From Sarcocystis neurona (lineage: Eukaryota; Apicomplexa; Conoidasida; Eucoccidiorida; Sarcocystidae), in NCBI GenBank assembly GCA_000727475.1, contig KL647302.1, positions 747,449 to 811,448 of the forward strand: 64,000 nt of DNA, in the 5' to 3' direction. Below are positions 53,301-63,909 of this stretch, one piece after another (position 1 is the stretch's first letter; each line of letters starts with the position of its first letter). The notes beneath the pieces are model-generated. The model was not told the origin of the DNA. It ran no database searches and saw only the letters and a program-made list of their open reading frames with translations. The translations under genes and the position numbers were made by a program.

Positions 53301-56300
53301 AGAGTGCTGAGTTTCAAGCAGTTCCTTCTGTTCTGTTAGATCGCGCAGCTGCTCCTTTAAGTGGTCGATAAGAAAATCTTGTTTCATCTTCTCTGTCTCG
53401 CGCTTCTGCAGTGTGGCGTCTTCTTTGTATGCCTCCCGCCGTTTGAGCTGAGGTGGCAAGCACACTGTTTACGCTCCTTATAAAATTGTTGGGTGTTGAT
53501 TAAATGAAGAAAAATGGCACACTGCATAATTGTCTGGCACGGAGTTACGTCTCGATAATCTCATACCGCCTCGCGCGGTGGTGGGTGTCGTCGGTTCTGA
53601 CAGGCAATTTGTTACACGATAGTACCGTGGCGCCTGTTTCGACTTTTGCTGTTGATGTTGAGAAATTCCCTCCCTGATTCTCTGCAGATTATAGCTATCC
53701 GCTTTCTGCGTTTCCTTCACTTGTAGGCTGCTAATATACGTGCTGCCTCTACCTCTGCAGTTCCTGCTGCAGGTTCCGCTGATACTGCTTGTCCTCCGAC
53801 AACGGCTGCATTCTCGGCGGGTGAGGCTCTTATTGCACTTCTGCGTTACTCCTGTATGCACCGTTGTGTCCCAGGTTGTTGCCGATGATGCTGCTACTTG
53901 GTTAGTGTCATTTTCATCCACCCACTTTGATATCGGATTCAAGCCGTTCGTTGTAAGCTTCCGCTTGCCGCAAGGTATACTTCAACTCATTTGCTTCTTG
54001 ACGGGATTTATGCAGAGCAGCGACGTGCTTATCGAGCTCCCGCTGTTTTTCCCGGAGCTCTTTGGTTCCCGCCTCAAGCAATTCTTCAGCACGGAGTCGT
54101 TTCTTGAGAACGAACAGAACGAAACACATGCGGTCTAATGTCATCATTACATCCATTCGCACGAATGTCTACATTGTATTACGAACATGTCACACAATAG
54201 TGTCGTACCCAAGGCATGAGTACAAAGTTACACTCATGCCTGCAACAAGGTGCCTTTGCAATTTCAAGACAAGCGGTCCGCAGATGCACCTTGACAATAC
54301 AGCAAACAGCAGCGACAGTTCTAGTGATAGGCAAGCTCGACTACCACCAGCGAACCGTCAGGATTTTTGTGGCACGAAGGCGGTGCTTGGCAATAGCAGC
54401 CGTACGACTACAAACCGCGTGTCCATGAAGAAAAAACTTGTGCCGAGCAAAAAGAAAAGACAGCGTTTTCAAAAGAGTTCCGTGTGTGTCGAGCTACAGC
54501 ATATAGAAGAAGAGGAGAAGATCAAGACCACAGCATTCTACTAAAGACACAAGCAAATTTCCCAGAAGGGACACCGGCTGTAACATGCTCACACACAAAA
54601 GTAAGACAGGTGTCACGAACGAAGCGCAAATTAGATATTCAAAAACGTGTATAGTGTCGCGGCGCTGTATCGCCACGACACAAGAATGAACAAAGCAGCG
54701 ACAGGGCGTCAGCATGTTGACAGGCGAAACGCACTGTTTTAGTTTCCTGCTCTTTGGTCCCAAGCTTTTGAAGATTCTGCTGCTGTTTTTGCACTTCATT
54801 TTGTGCGTGGTAAAGCTTCACGCCGAGTTCTTCGTGCAGTTGGGCCAGGCGTCTTTCCTCCTCTTTTTTCTCTTCGTACTTCAAAGATAGCGCTCGATGC
54901 TGTGTAGACAGCTGCTGGAAAAGCGCGGCTTGGATTTTTTCCAGCAGTGGGTGGTCCGAAGGCAACAGGGGGATTTCCTCTTCCTGTATCCCTGTGTGTG
55001 GTCCTGCGGCTGCAGCGCAAACACGTTCAGAAATGCCCATACTGGGATTTACATGGAAGGATCGGCTAAAAATGTCAAGTTGGGGACGAAGGAGAGCACC
55101 CCACATGAGCGAGGACGCAGAATTTGCAGGCACCTCATGCATATCGTGTGTCCAGCTTCGCGGGAGGAGACCCCCCGATGTCGTGTAGATTTTTTTTCAG
55201 CGTCCTTGAAACACATGCACGTCAAGCGCTTGCGGAGTACGACGCAAAAAAAAGATTCACCAGCGAGGATCGAGGAATATCTCTGGTTTCCGTGATTCGC
55301 CATTTCTTGCATGTGCTCCAGTTCAGCTGTTTTTCAGGTCGCATGGTTGAAAGGTGTCTGACAGTACGAACGACGAGAAAGCTCCTTCAGTTCCGTTGCT
55401 ATCAACTTCCCCTCTCTTCGGTGGCGCTCCAGCATTCCGCTTCGGTGCTGCCGGCGGACCTGCAGTTGGAACTTTTTAGCTCTCGGTGGAACACTCCGGG
55501 AATACTACACTTTTTAGCTTGTCACGTGAATCGGCTGATCTTGTCCCTCTCTGTTAACTACCATCATTTTCCACATGTATCTTGTGAGTCTCCTTCAACG
55601 TACTATATCCCCTTGTCAGTACGAAAATAACATTTGGAAAAGAGCTTTCACTTATGATTCACTAGCACGAGACACGCCTTTTAGTCGCATTCTGACTTGC
55701 TACACGGCAGCCCTTCAGAGGGGCCCCCAACTGCGGGGCTGCCTACAGTCGTGTTAAGATTGTGGCTGTGATTTACATCCATCTAAAGCCGCTGCCCATA
55801 ACAGATCCTTCGGAGAACAATCCATTTTGTGCACGCGTAAGCCGTATGTGAACGCTCTTCACACACCAGCAGCAAAACGCGCTGTGTGCCCGAAAGGCGT
55901 TGTCTCCACGGAAATGGTTTCTCCTGCTAATAGATATACATCAACGCACTCTTGGGGTTTATGCGAGAGTTCTACACATCTAGCTGCAGTGACCCAGGCT
56001 AGCAAACGGAAGCACAGCACACATGCTATGCAACGGCCGAGAGCGTTTGTAATGTCTGTTTCCCCATGCTGCGTACGAGACACGTACAATTCTATTTCTG
56101 GCTAGAAGGACTTTGCTTCGTGAAGCGATTCTTCTACCGCTGCTCCTTTTTGTCTGCTCACCATCGTTACGTATGTAAAACTACATTACTGCGTACCTAC
56201 ATTTCGTATGTGCATCTTCAGAGTGTGTCCACCCTTTCTGCTGAGCTGGCACAGCCCGGCGCTAACTGTCTCGGCTTGCTACAGAACTCAAGGTCACTAA

Positions 56301-59300
56301 CGAACTAGAGTCTTGCGCTCACTTGGGCATAAAAGACAAAAGTGCGCCTGCGTTAGTACATTCAATGTATACACGTGTGGGGCTAAGTGAATCACAAGAC
56401 GTCCATCACTTCATGTATACGATGTCACTCGCAGTCGTCCACCTAGCACGCGCTCGCGCTCGTTGCGGGGGCTGTTGTGACAGAGGATAATATTCTATGA
56501 GGCGTACAAACGGAAGCAGGTAGGAAGCGCGTGCTAGTGACGTGCGCCGATAAATGTTTGATGCTTGCTGACGCAGGTGTGGCGTTCCTGCTGTAATCTC
56601 TATCCTACACAAAACTCAAGAAATCAGTAGGAGAGCGCTCTATCCGATTTACCAACGTTAACGAGAATCGATCTATCGATGCAGTTGACAAGTTCACTGC
56701 GCCCCAGTGACGAAAAGTGGGACACGGTGTGCGGCTGACGGAGATTGGCTTGATGCTATACAAGTTTCTCATGCAAAAGACTGCAAAAGAATAGTCGTCG
56801 AACCTCTGAGAGTAGTGGAAGTTGGTGCAGGGGGTATCACAGTCGTAGACAGCGTTACGGTTACAAAGACGACTCGACAGATTGTATACGTATATATATA
56901 TATATTTATGTATATATATACACATATATATACACACCCCTGCAATCGAACTAGTTCCGATTTTCTACTAGGTAGCCGTCACCGAGGACGCTACGTATGT
57001 GAGTCAGCATATAGATATTTATCTTAATGCCGTTGAGGTACTAGATTTATGTCGCTCTCCGAGCGGACAAAGATCAGGGCCGTTCAGGGAGGCAGACGCT
57101 GTCGATCGATGGTCATTTCGAGCGGCGCACACGTAGCTCATGTGTGTCCTGTCCTTCCAAAAACCAAACGTAAGAAGTCCACAAAAGTATCACCGACTGA
57201 CATATAATTCACAATGCGTCAGTCTCCATATAGGCCCAACTTCGAAGTTGGTGTGTGCAGACCCTATAGCTCCGCCTACCAACTGTTTTCTGTTTATCCG
57301 CTTATGAAGTCTCACACTGATCTAGGCACGCGTGACTGCGCACTGAAGCACAGTAATCAAGCCCTCCAGATCTCGGATGTCCCAGTGTAACCTCTTATTT
57401 CGTGCAGCTCGCCTTTCCCGCCCATCTACGCCTGTCAGTACCGAGCGGAGTGATGAGACAGAGGATTAACTGTGTGTATGGAGCGGCTTCGCTTGGCCTT
57501 TCTTCTCGTGGAACCCGACGGCACCACACACGTCTACGAATAATGTTATGAGTACTCACAAGCTCCATGTGTATTTTCCGCGAATGTTGTGTGTACTTTT
57601 CGCTATTGTTGTGGAGCGTTATCATAAGTGTTTCTTCGGTGACCAAATATGATACCCACACGCACGCGGTGAACTCTTCACTCTGAGCGTTCAGCACCCA
57701 GAGATCACTCAAACAAGCGGAGTCAACCCTTTCAAAAACGCCCATAGGCTGCAGACGAAATAACACCGTTTCGCACATTGTGACGACCACCAGCCCTGAT
57801 GCGCTTAGTCGACGTGCAGCTGCACCTGCGCGCCTGCACGCACGGTGCATGTCGTCACGGCCACGCGGGTTTTTCGACGCAGACTCCCCCCTGCATAGCT
57901 TGTTTATAAGTAGTGCCATTTTACAGTAAAATTGAAGCAGGCTCCCACACCACCATATAAACAATCAAAACTCTCCCCGTGTAGGTCCTCAGACACGCTG
58001 CCTCCTCTCGCTGTTCCTGCTCTCGCACAGCGCCGTCTCTCCCATAATACCGTCGCGCAGCGGTTTCTCTCGCGCAGAACCATCAGCACTTGATCGCGCA
58101 AATACTCTTCCACTGCGCACGAGTAACTCTTTCAAAAGTCTGCATTATGTGTTACATACGCCGAAACGTGCTATATAAGCACACGTTGAGCAATCCTTAT
58201 CGAGACGAAACAGAAAACGCAACCACACCTGCAGCCTTCACACGTTGTAGATCATCTGGATGGCCCTCCTTCATCTTGGTTTGCCGCAGCGACGGAACCA
58301 CGACGCCGAAGAACGCGTTGTGCGAGCACCAACACAATAAAGGATAATACACGACTAGAGTCCAGTATGATGATCTTATATTCAGAGATCCCTAGCGTAA
58401 GGTGTCCTGTCTCCTGTCCAACTTTTATTCCACATCGGCCGCAGTCGATGCCTGCGTACGCGTGCACTCTTGTTGCGGTTTCAGCTATCCGCTTTATCAA
58501 GCGGGATACCCGCATTAAGAAGCCCGCTGCGTGACTCGTGCACGCTTTCAGTCGTAGCAGTATTACTTCTGCTCGAGCGCACTACTCCACTGCCGAATCC
58601 GGTTCGGCCTTTAGTCTGGCCACACGATTTCCCGGCGCCTAAAGGTGCTTGGACGTTCAAGCAGCTGTAGGACGCCACTAGCTACAAACGCACTACTTTT
58701 CTTCCACCGATTCCGGCGAAAGCTACACATATGAAAATCAGCTCCGTAAAACTGGCGTAATGAATATCTCGTAGACAATGGATGCTGTTGACGCACGTAC
58801 GGCCGGAGACACCTCACGACTTGCGAACAACACTTAGCGCACTCCCACTTAAATGCAAACATGTACTTATTTAAGCCAAGTCTACTTACTCCCGGTGATT
58901 AATCCCGCCGAAACAGCTCCTGTAAAACCCCGCAAGCTACACAGCCGAGTAAAGTTTCCGAGGCACACCAGGTGCCGCGTCCGTTGAATGCGTTCACTAT
59001 GAGAGAATATCGTCAGTCACTTTTGTATCTGTGTAAAAATGAGTACAGAGACGTACGCTTAGTTGCGTACGTGTACACAAGTGCACGACGCAGATGTGTA
59101 TTACGTACTCGGGCAAGCATTAAAACACATACATGCAAGGCGGGCCTGCATCGCACAATCAGCGGCTCACAGTGAACCTACTTGCGCACATCTAAGTACA
59201 GCATAACCTGCAAAAACGCCTAGCAGTGGCCCGCAGGTGCCCCAGTGAACTGCACCAGTAAGGAAAAGTACGAAAACCGGGCATGCGCTGCCAACCAGAT

Positions 59301-62300
59301 AATCGAGACGCCATTCATACAGCATGAGCACGTAAAAAAATGTCTAATTGTACTCCTGCACGTCTACATCCGTAGAGACATGTGAGCGATTGACGAGTAT
59401 TTTACTCCACCGAGGTGCTGCGGTCTCTTGCTGTAGCCAGCGTGTTTCCTGGGTTGAACGTATTCGTGACAGTCAATATTGCTGGAAGAGTATGCTCGGC
59501 CGAAATGCTCGCGGCTCGTCGCTCTCGGTCCGCTTTCGATACTGTCTGTCCGCACACGCTACGTGTTTCCCCTGTAGCGGATGAGGTACTGAGTGTCTCC
59601 GCTGCTGGTAAGTATCCACTGCCCCAAACAGTGTACCAACCGAAGGCCCACACCTTCGCTGCAGCGCTCCAGAATTGGAAGTCTTTACCGGAGACGAAGT
59701 TCTGGATTACGCGGCACGGCCCGCGTCAGTGGAAGACTGTCACGAGGCAAACGAGTCACTTTTCGCTGTTGTTACCATGCAGGAAATCCTGCACTAGCAC
59801 AGCCCAGGAGATGCAAGCGTTATGCTTGGGACACAGTGATACATAAACTGCTTAGAGGAGTCAACATGCGAAACCCCAGCAATGCACGCGCCCTGGGTTT
59901 ACAGTGCACGCTGTCGTCAAAGTCATTCTCTGCAAGAGAGTTCTGCGTGGAATGCAGGTGTGCCCGACGGGCAAACTCTTGCGTGTAACCTACAGCTTCG
60001 AGTCTCTACTTTGTTGCTGGGCCACGCCTCTCGTCTGCCACAATTCCTGCGCCGCAGGTATCTTGTCATATACCTTTGGAGCTTCACCTATCCAGCAAGT
60101 TGTGAGACGCGGCTGCGGGGCAACGGATTCTCGACAAAAATTCAACTCTCTTACTTTATCGTAAAGAACCTGTGAAGTACTACTAAGGGCCGGCGACACC
60201 GCAGCGGGTGCTGGTGTAAAAGAGACACTAGGCACGTGAAGTCCCGCAGGACTAGTGACCGCAGGCGCAGCAAAAGATGGTGGACTAAGAGGCGACGGCC
60301 CTTGGGAGTAAGGGAAGCGAGACATACGAGGCAATCCTACAGCAGGCGCAGACGAAGCAAGAGTGTGGTGGTGCGCGTAACTCATCCGTGAGTTGTGGAA
60401 GGGAATCACAACCGGTGAGGCTTTGAGAGCGAAAAGAGAATTGTTCTGTGTAGCAGCAGGTCCCGCCGGAGGCGACAGCGGTACCGTGGGGATCACACGT
60501 GGTTGTACTCCTTCTATCGAATCGCGCCCGGGTAAACCGCTTCCTGGGCTACTCATGTGATCTTTGGTCAAGCAAACAGACCTGGTTACAGGGGAGAGTG
60601 GTCGTAAGCGTGCAGCTGCTTGAGTCTTGGATGGAAAAGGCTGAATGTACTTCGTTGCATGAGAGGGACGGAGCCGCGGATTGGACGCTTGAGGCACGTG
60701 GTGTGTGGCTTCGCTTGCTTTATCAACAGCAGCGCTAAAGCCGAGCCAGCATCTGCCGAGAGCGCAGCTTCCTCGCTGCTGCCGCCTGTGCCTGTCCTCT
60801 GAAGTTGCAAGCAGTCGACTGTCGCTGTGGGCTGGCGTCAGCGCCGGAAAATAATCCGCACTAACGACAGCAGACGCTCTTCGAGTTCGCAGAAACACCT
60901 TTGGAGGAATTCCATCCGTCGCCTGGCGTCCCGCTACTGTCGCTCCTGCAGCACGTCCGCTTCCACCTCCAGCGTTCGCAGCACCACGGTTCAGCGTCTT
61001 CTCTTCCCGCATCACTCGTTGGCCCCATACGGTTAAATCGATTCGAGCACGGTTGTCCGTGCTAAGGGGAGAAACCTCTCTACACAGAGCTGCAGGAGCC
61101 ACGCTTGCCTCCAGGCGTGGATTGTCTGCTTCTGCTGTGATGAGCTGCGAATGCGACCTTGAATGCAATTTGCGCTGCGACTGTGCCGCAGGGTTCCCCT
61201 GTCGCAGTAAGGTCAAAGACTGGGTTACAGGAAGTCTTCGGTCCACCCCTGAGCCCACAGACGACAAGGCGCGCACCCGTTGGCGCTGTGTCTGCACTGC
61301 GCCACTTCCGCTTGCGAAACTGCGTAGGAGGGGCAAACGCGAAGCGGAGGATGACGGTGTAATCGCAGGTCGTGGGCCTGTTTCCTGCTGCGACCCCTGC
61401 GGTCTCCCACTCTTTAAGTACTGAGGTAGTCGAGGAAAAGCTCGCTCGGCAGCAGTGTAGGCAGCAGAAGGTGCACTCCCACCTTGTCGCCCACGTTGGG
61501 AATGCAGCCGCTGCCGTTCGAAGTGCTGCACGGAATAAGCTTGAGGCACCGTCACATTCTCTGCTGCACCAGTTGGAGGCGGCAGAGAAGATATCGTTCT
61601 GTCCACAAGACGTGCCGTTCGCAAGGGAAGCTGTTCAGGACTTGTCTGGAAGAGCAGTGGCTGCTGAAATATTCGGGCGGGCGGCTCTGGAAGGTTCTGT
61701 TGGATAAAAGCTTGTTGCGAAGGTTCGCCCACGTGTACAATGTCCTCTCCATAAGGTCCTGCTTGCTCCAGGGTGGAGCGTCCTTGCGTTTGCTGTGACT
61801 CTTCGTGAGGCAGGCACGCCCGTATCGATATGGGCTCCTGCTTTTGGTAGGGGCGGGCACAATTGAGACCTGACGTGGGGTTGGCGACGCCTGGAGATTG
61901 CCACAGTTCGCGTCGCAGTGGCGGCAGCAGCTGCGGACTCATACAGCGTGACTCTCCTGAAATCTCTGTTGCGTCCACCGCCGGTGCTGTGCGACCGCCC
62001 TCGGTAAAAGAAGATCGGTTGGTGTGCACGGCGGTGTAGCTTCGGCCGACCACAGCGCCGGCAGCTTCCACCGCAGATGCACCTGCAGCGCTTCCTGCCA
62101 CCTTGTTTCCCAAAAGACTAAATCCTCCACCATCGTATGAGAAAAAGGATGTGGGTGTGTGGCAAACAACGGGAGAAGACATCGTCACGCAGTAAGGAAC
62201 GCGGTGAGGAGCGACGCTGGCAGAAGTAGCGGGCGAGGCAGCAGAAACAGGTGAGAAAGTCGCTGCGCTCTCATGAACTACACGAGGAACAGCAACCTCG

Positions 62301-63909
62301 GATCGCACAACCGGCGAGTTGTCCTTAAGTGGTGAGTAATTGCACATTACGGTGTCCTTGGACATCTTGGGGAGTTTCTGACTCGAAGGAGAGCCTTCAA
62401 CAGGGTGTAGCCTAGCAGTAACTGTCTGGTTTGCTATTGCAGCTGATACAGCACTGGCCGTGTACCCCTCGTTATTAGAGTGGGTCACCTTAGAGGGACA
62501 CGCACCTGGTGAGTTTGCCATCTGCTGTGCGCACAAACGGTGTAGTTCCGTATTATCAAGCAGCAGCTTTGCGTTCAACATCTGCAATTCCTCCAGTCGC
62601 TGCAGCATGAGTTTCTGCGGCGGCACCATCTCCCGGCTCCCTACACAAACGGAAGCGCTTCGTTGACCTTTCTCGGGAGTGAGCTGGGTCGCGTCCCCGC
62701 TTCCCTCAGTCTTTCCAACTCCTGCAAATTCTATAAGCAGCACATGTGTCACACCAGGAGAGGAGGTCAGATGATCTCACAGGCGTACCATGGAAGTTTT
62801 CCCACGCTCCCACATTTAGCAGCCCCCTCCCTGAACGTTGGGGTTTTCCCCAGTATTACACTGTCTGCAGTTGCTCATGCCAGAATACAGGAGTTTTCCC
62901 CAAGCGCGTTCACTACGTAGCACTACCTCTGTCGGGCAAGCCATCCAGCCTACACACATGCCCACCCAATAATATCAGTTCCTTCTTTGTGCTTCTCATC
63001 GGCAACATCACTGGCGCGGCTAAGTAAACGTTGCCCGTCACAGTAGCGTTTCAAAATGGTGAAAACCTCCAGGATTCCCGCTTGTGAGTACCGCGGCACA
63101 TCGTGACACTTCTTGAAGAACCCTGTTAGCCTTTCTCCCCTTTTTGCCAGCGTATTGTAGAGCACGTCATTCTGTAAGTTGTGGGGACCTGGCAGCAGCG
63201 CCCTTTAATAAGCGTACGATGTATAGAACGCAGATGTCCAGAGATTTCAAACGGAGACGCCGCAGACACGTCAACAGACCCACACGTTGGCATAGCCACT
63301 TTGAGACAAGTGTGATATCCAATCTCCGACAGGGGGTCGACAGCAACGGTCAGGCAAACATCACAGGTGGCGACACTTACAAGGTCAGAGCGAAAACCTT
63401 TGATTTGAACGTGTCTACGAAAGGTAGGCGGTGCCCGAGCACCATATGACAACGGGACGTGCAGAGTTCAGTGGACGATCCGGACGAATGAACGAAACGA
63501 AATTCTCATTCAAGCGGCATTCCTGGAAATTCGAAATTTCATTACTTGCGACGTAATCGGAGTTCAGAAATAGAAAGCAATTACACTATGTAAAAACATT
63601 CGAAGTTTTGCGTCTGCGACACTTACGTTGTTTTTGAGTAGCGAGAACAGCGTCCGTGAAAGACCTCAGGTTTTTTCGCAGGACGTTCACCTCCACCTGC
63701 AGTTGTCTGAGCTGTTGAGCAGTTTCACCGTCCTTCTCGTCATCTGAAAGTATCGATTCTTTGCCTTGCTGCGAGTCCGCTTTACTGTCGCCTGATGGCA
63801 CGACACTTATAATCTCTGGGCTTTCCTCTTTTCCCTTAGAAAGGGCTTTCACTTCTCTCTCGTCAACATTGCACGCAACGACTGCTCGCCGCAGCGAAGC
63901 GCTCAGTGC
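42761..63909 (-). CDS. CCDC40: CCDC40/FAP172 homologue, axonemal ruler protein, many small exons
   Basis: The conserved core (54983 down to 42761) aligns along its length to animal CCDC40. Diagnostic blocks: LLPSDHPLLEKIQAALFQQL; EELGVKLYHAQNEV; EKMKQDFLIDHLKEQL; IEAVNAEKQHLLHQWKSSVN then GMQRRNEALQAI; DDEGTGPLEARIKSL; AEAEKQIMLWERKIVLEKEM then HDAVDPAIGQ; ELTAMKKEIHRMQLRLEQLK. Segment spacing equals the human protein across several exon joins. CCDC40 pairs with CCDC39 as the 96-nm repeat ruler that positions inner dynein arms and the nexin-dynein complex in motile axonemes. In a coccidian this predicts use in the flagellated microgamete (inference). Almost all of it is heptad coiled coil. 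Two short joins (between 47472 and 48403, and between 43972 and 44247) are out of phase or about 12-14 residues short, so two microexons are probably missed. The 5' part (57997-63909) is less certain and may be another gene. ATG 55040-55038 is an alternative start. Confidence 0.9.
42870..42947 (-). CDS. CCDC40: CCDC40 near-terminal exon
   Basis: ASTIAAIKGVRGEAKALVDI then LSRIKQ, 26 codons in phase 0, in the position of the human LALIATILDRVRDE. The acceptor is GATTTTTAG and the donor is GTAAGA. Confidence 0.75.
43910..43972 (-). CDS. CCDC40: CCDC40 small exon
   Basis: YQKLTKRLNSATQEEAKAPL then K, comparable to human LQTRLKHLQAV. The acceptor is ATTGTTCAG and the donor is GTACGC, phase 0. Confidence 0.75.
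44247..44337 (-). CDS. CCDC40: CCDC40 small exon
   Basis: VHNRLTQLFDDISACQVDLC then EAQKTTLKLK. The acceptor is TCCGGCAG; donor GTATAC leaves phase 1. The next exon begins in phase 0 and about 12 residues seem to be missing, so an unseen microexon is likely. Confidence 0.75.
44774..44829 (-). CDS. CCDC40: CCDC40 small exon
   Basis: TSSKLDEELKGLADEATA. Acceptor TTTTCTCAG supplies the two bases needed after the previous exon. Donor GTAAGA leaves phase 0. Confidence 0.82.
45182..45311 (-). CDS. CCDC40: CCDC40 coiled-coil exon
   Basis: TIQKREFIQLKHEPRQHLPQ to LRQKLKEAHG. The acceptor is TTAAATCAG and the donor is GTGAGT, phase 1. Confidence 0.88.
45467..45565 (-). CDS. CCDC40: CCDC40 exon with EIHRMQLRLEQL signature
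   Basis: AELTAMKKEIHRMQLRLEQL then KKYQEQTVTEMQK, directly continuing the human order ([20 protein letters not shown]). The acceptor is GCCTACAG and the donor is GTACTG, phase 0. Confidence 0.95.
45806..45934 (-). CDS. CCDC40: CCDC40 exon with QIMLWERKI signature
   Basis: SVHEEKEKIEGELAEAEKQI then MLWERKIVLEKEMHDAVDPA and IGQ. This is the strongest match of the gene: human [20 protein letters not shown]. The acceptor is GTTTTGCAG and the donor is GTAGGT, phase 0. Confidence 0.96.
46278..46547 (-). CDS. CCDC40: CCDC40 coiled-coil exon, largest of the core
   Basis: Ninety codons from VSAKKDEQLILQQRKIRLSS to EHEQLETKLSQTAQ. The acceptor is CTCATTCAG and the donor is GTGAGG, phase 0 on both sides. 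All heptad-like. Confidence 0.93.
47404..47472 (-). CDS. CCDC40: CCDC40 small coiled-coil exon
   Basis: Twenty-three codons, NAWMKKQTELIAVQNTAASL then EEE. With the next exon they align without gaps to human CCDC40 from the conserved Trp onward. The acceptor is GACATGCAG and the donor is GTAAAC. Confidence 0.88.
48403..48477 (-). CDS. CCDC40: CCDC40 exon with GPLEARIKSL motif
   Basis: EYDERRSKMDDEGTGPLEAR then IKSL, matching the human GGEEVGPLELEIKRLSK. The acceptor is CTGCTCAAG and the donor is GTAAGT, phase 2 on both sides. The next recognised exon starts in phase 0, so a microexon of about 43 nt is probably missing downstream. Confidence 0.88.
48783..48853 (-). CDS. CCDC40: CCDC40 small exon
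   Basis: YEADIKKGHIAIDKKQQQVE then RLN, matching [21 protein letters not shown]. The acceptor is TCGCACCAG; donor GTAAGA leaves phase 2. Confidence 0.88.
49312..49491 (-). CDS. CCDC40: CCDC40 coiled-coil exon
   Basis: RARELQDVYNKKEEEYEQLQ to LERLQKLLNEKEETIDE, 60 codons, phase 0. The acceptor is CTCGTGTAG and the donor is GTGAGC. Confidence 0.9.
50010..50126 (-). CDS. CCDC40: CCDC40 coiled-coil exon
   Basis: VVEADIQKASRENNQLSEKI then LDLLSDQSTLHRAASSTSK, 39 codons, phase 0. The acceptor is GCGCGCCAG and the donor is GTATCT. Confidence 0.88.
51000..51221 (-). CDS. CCDC40: CCDC40 coiled-coil exon
   Basis: AELREVQETNETLTTQQKIK to ASLEEGNKAESTASQLRDQI, 74 codons, phase 0 on both sides. The acceptor is CTTCGACCAG and the donor is GTTAGC. 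Confidence 0.9.
52358..52524 (-). CDS. CCDC40: CCDC40 exon with QWKSSVNGMQRR motif
   Basis: IEAVNAEKQHLLHQWKSSVN and GMQRRNEALQAIKQMVSRQE are close to the human [20 protein letters not shown]. The acceptor is CCAACTCAG; the split codon gives Arg. Donor GTGAGC, phase 0. Confidence 0.95.
53249..53447 (-). CDS. CCDC40: CCDC40 coiled-coil exon
   Basis: LKRREAYKEDATLQKRETEK then MKQDFLIDHLKEQLRDLTEQ, matching EIEKKKQDLYVDQL. The acceptor is CCACCTCAG; donor GTATGC leaves phase 1. It follows the previous exon with no gap relative to human CCDC40. Confidence 0.92.
53926..54102 (-). CDS. CCDC40: CCDC40 coiled-coil exon
   Basis: KKRLRAEELLEAGTKELREK to EAYNERLESDIK. The acceptor is GTTCTCAAG and the donor is GTGGGT, phase 0 on both sides. 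The distance from the LGVKLY motif to DIK agrees with the human protein within one residue. Confidence 0.9.
54735..54983 (-). CDS. CCDC40: CCDC40 exon: start of conserved core
   Basis: It encodes EEEIPLLPSDHPLLEKIQAA and LAQLHEELGVKLYHAQNEVQ, the human LDPEHPLMVRFQAAL region. Donor GTGCGT, phase 0. The frame is open upstream to 55142, so an earlier acceptor or an ATG start at 55040 is possible. Confidence 0.85.
54984..57996 (-). other. 3-kb interval before the CCDC40 core
   Basis: It has mostly unique sequence and an AT run at 56890-56935. It is either one intron or, if CCDC40 starts near 55040, an intergenic region between two minus-strand genes. No coding similarity was found inside. Confidence 0.55.
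57997..58112 (-). CDS. Small helical exon
   Basis: Acceptor CTCGTGCGCAG, then EEYLRDQVLMVLRERNRCAT and VLWERRRCARAGTARGGS. Donor GTGTCT is assumed because it leaves phase 0 for the next exon. This is a tentative exon. Confidence 0.45.
57997..63909 (-). CDS. N-terminal extension of CCDC40 or separate uncharacterised gene, 5'-partial
   Basis: Exons proposed are 63627-63909, about 63012-63188, 60088-62721 and 57997-58112. The largest holds about 877 residues rich in Ser, Pro, Ala, Gln and Arg without a recognised domain. Near its start is the likely helical RLEELQMLNAKLLLDNTELH. Short helical or coiled segments flank it: QLRQLQVEVNVLRKNLRSFT upstream and EEYLRDQVLMVLRERNRCAT downstream. Phases of the chosen sites agree, but several alternative donors fit equally well. 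The first exon begins at an acceptor (ATGTGCAG), so the gene starts beyond the window. I do not recognise a function. Confidence 0.55.
58113..60087 (-). other. 2-kb interval after the giant exon
   Basis: Unique sequence without recognised domains. It is provisionally an intron; the short frames inside it have no splice-phase or family support. Confidence 0.5.
60088..62721 (-). CDS. Giant low-complexity exon (about 877 residues)
   Basis: The acceptor is AATTTGCAG (alternative TTTGTGTAG at 62640). The frame is free of stops throughout, with Ser/Pro/Ala/Gln-rich sequence and few CAG runs. Near the end it becomes ordered: VLYDKVRELNFCRESVAPQ. Donor GTGAAG gives phase 1, as the next exon needs; GTAAGA at 60154 is a stronger-looking site but phase 0. 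Confidence 0.6.
63012..63188 (-). CDS. Upstream exon 2
   Basis: The acceptor GCTGCCAG restores phase from exon 1 and gives NDVLYNTLAKRGERLTGFFK and ILEVFTILKRYCDGQRLLSR. The 3' border (donor GTGATG at 63011) is one of several in-phase choices between about 63010 and 63045. Confidence 0.5.
63627..63909 (-). CDS. Upstream exon 1 (helical segment), partial gene
   Basis: On the minus strand the acceptor is ATGTGCAG and the donor is GTAAGT. It encodes ALSASLRRAVVACNVDEREV and an acidic Ser/Lys stretch, then QLRQLQVEVNVLRKNLRSFT, a probable coiled coil. It ends in phase 1. Confidence 0.65.

Noticed and set aside
53753..53812. Possible extra CCDC40 exon (PLSEDKQYQRNLQQELQ or another phase)
   Set aside because: The exons at 53926-54102 and 53249-53447 join in phase 0 and match human CCDC40 residue for residue across the join, so an insertion is not needed.
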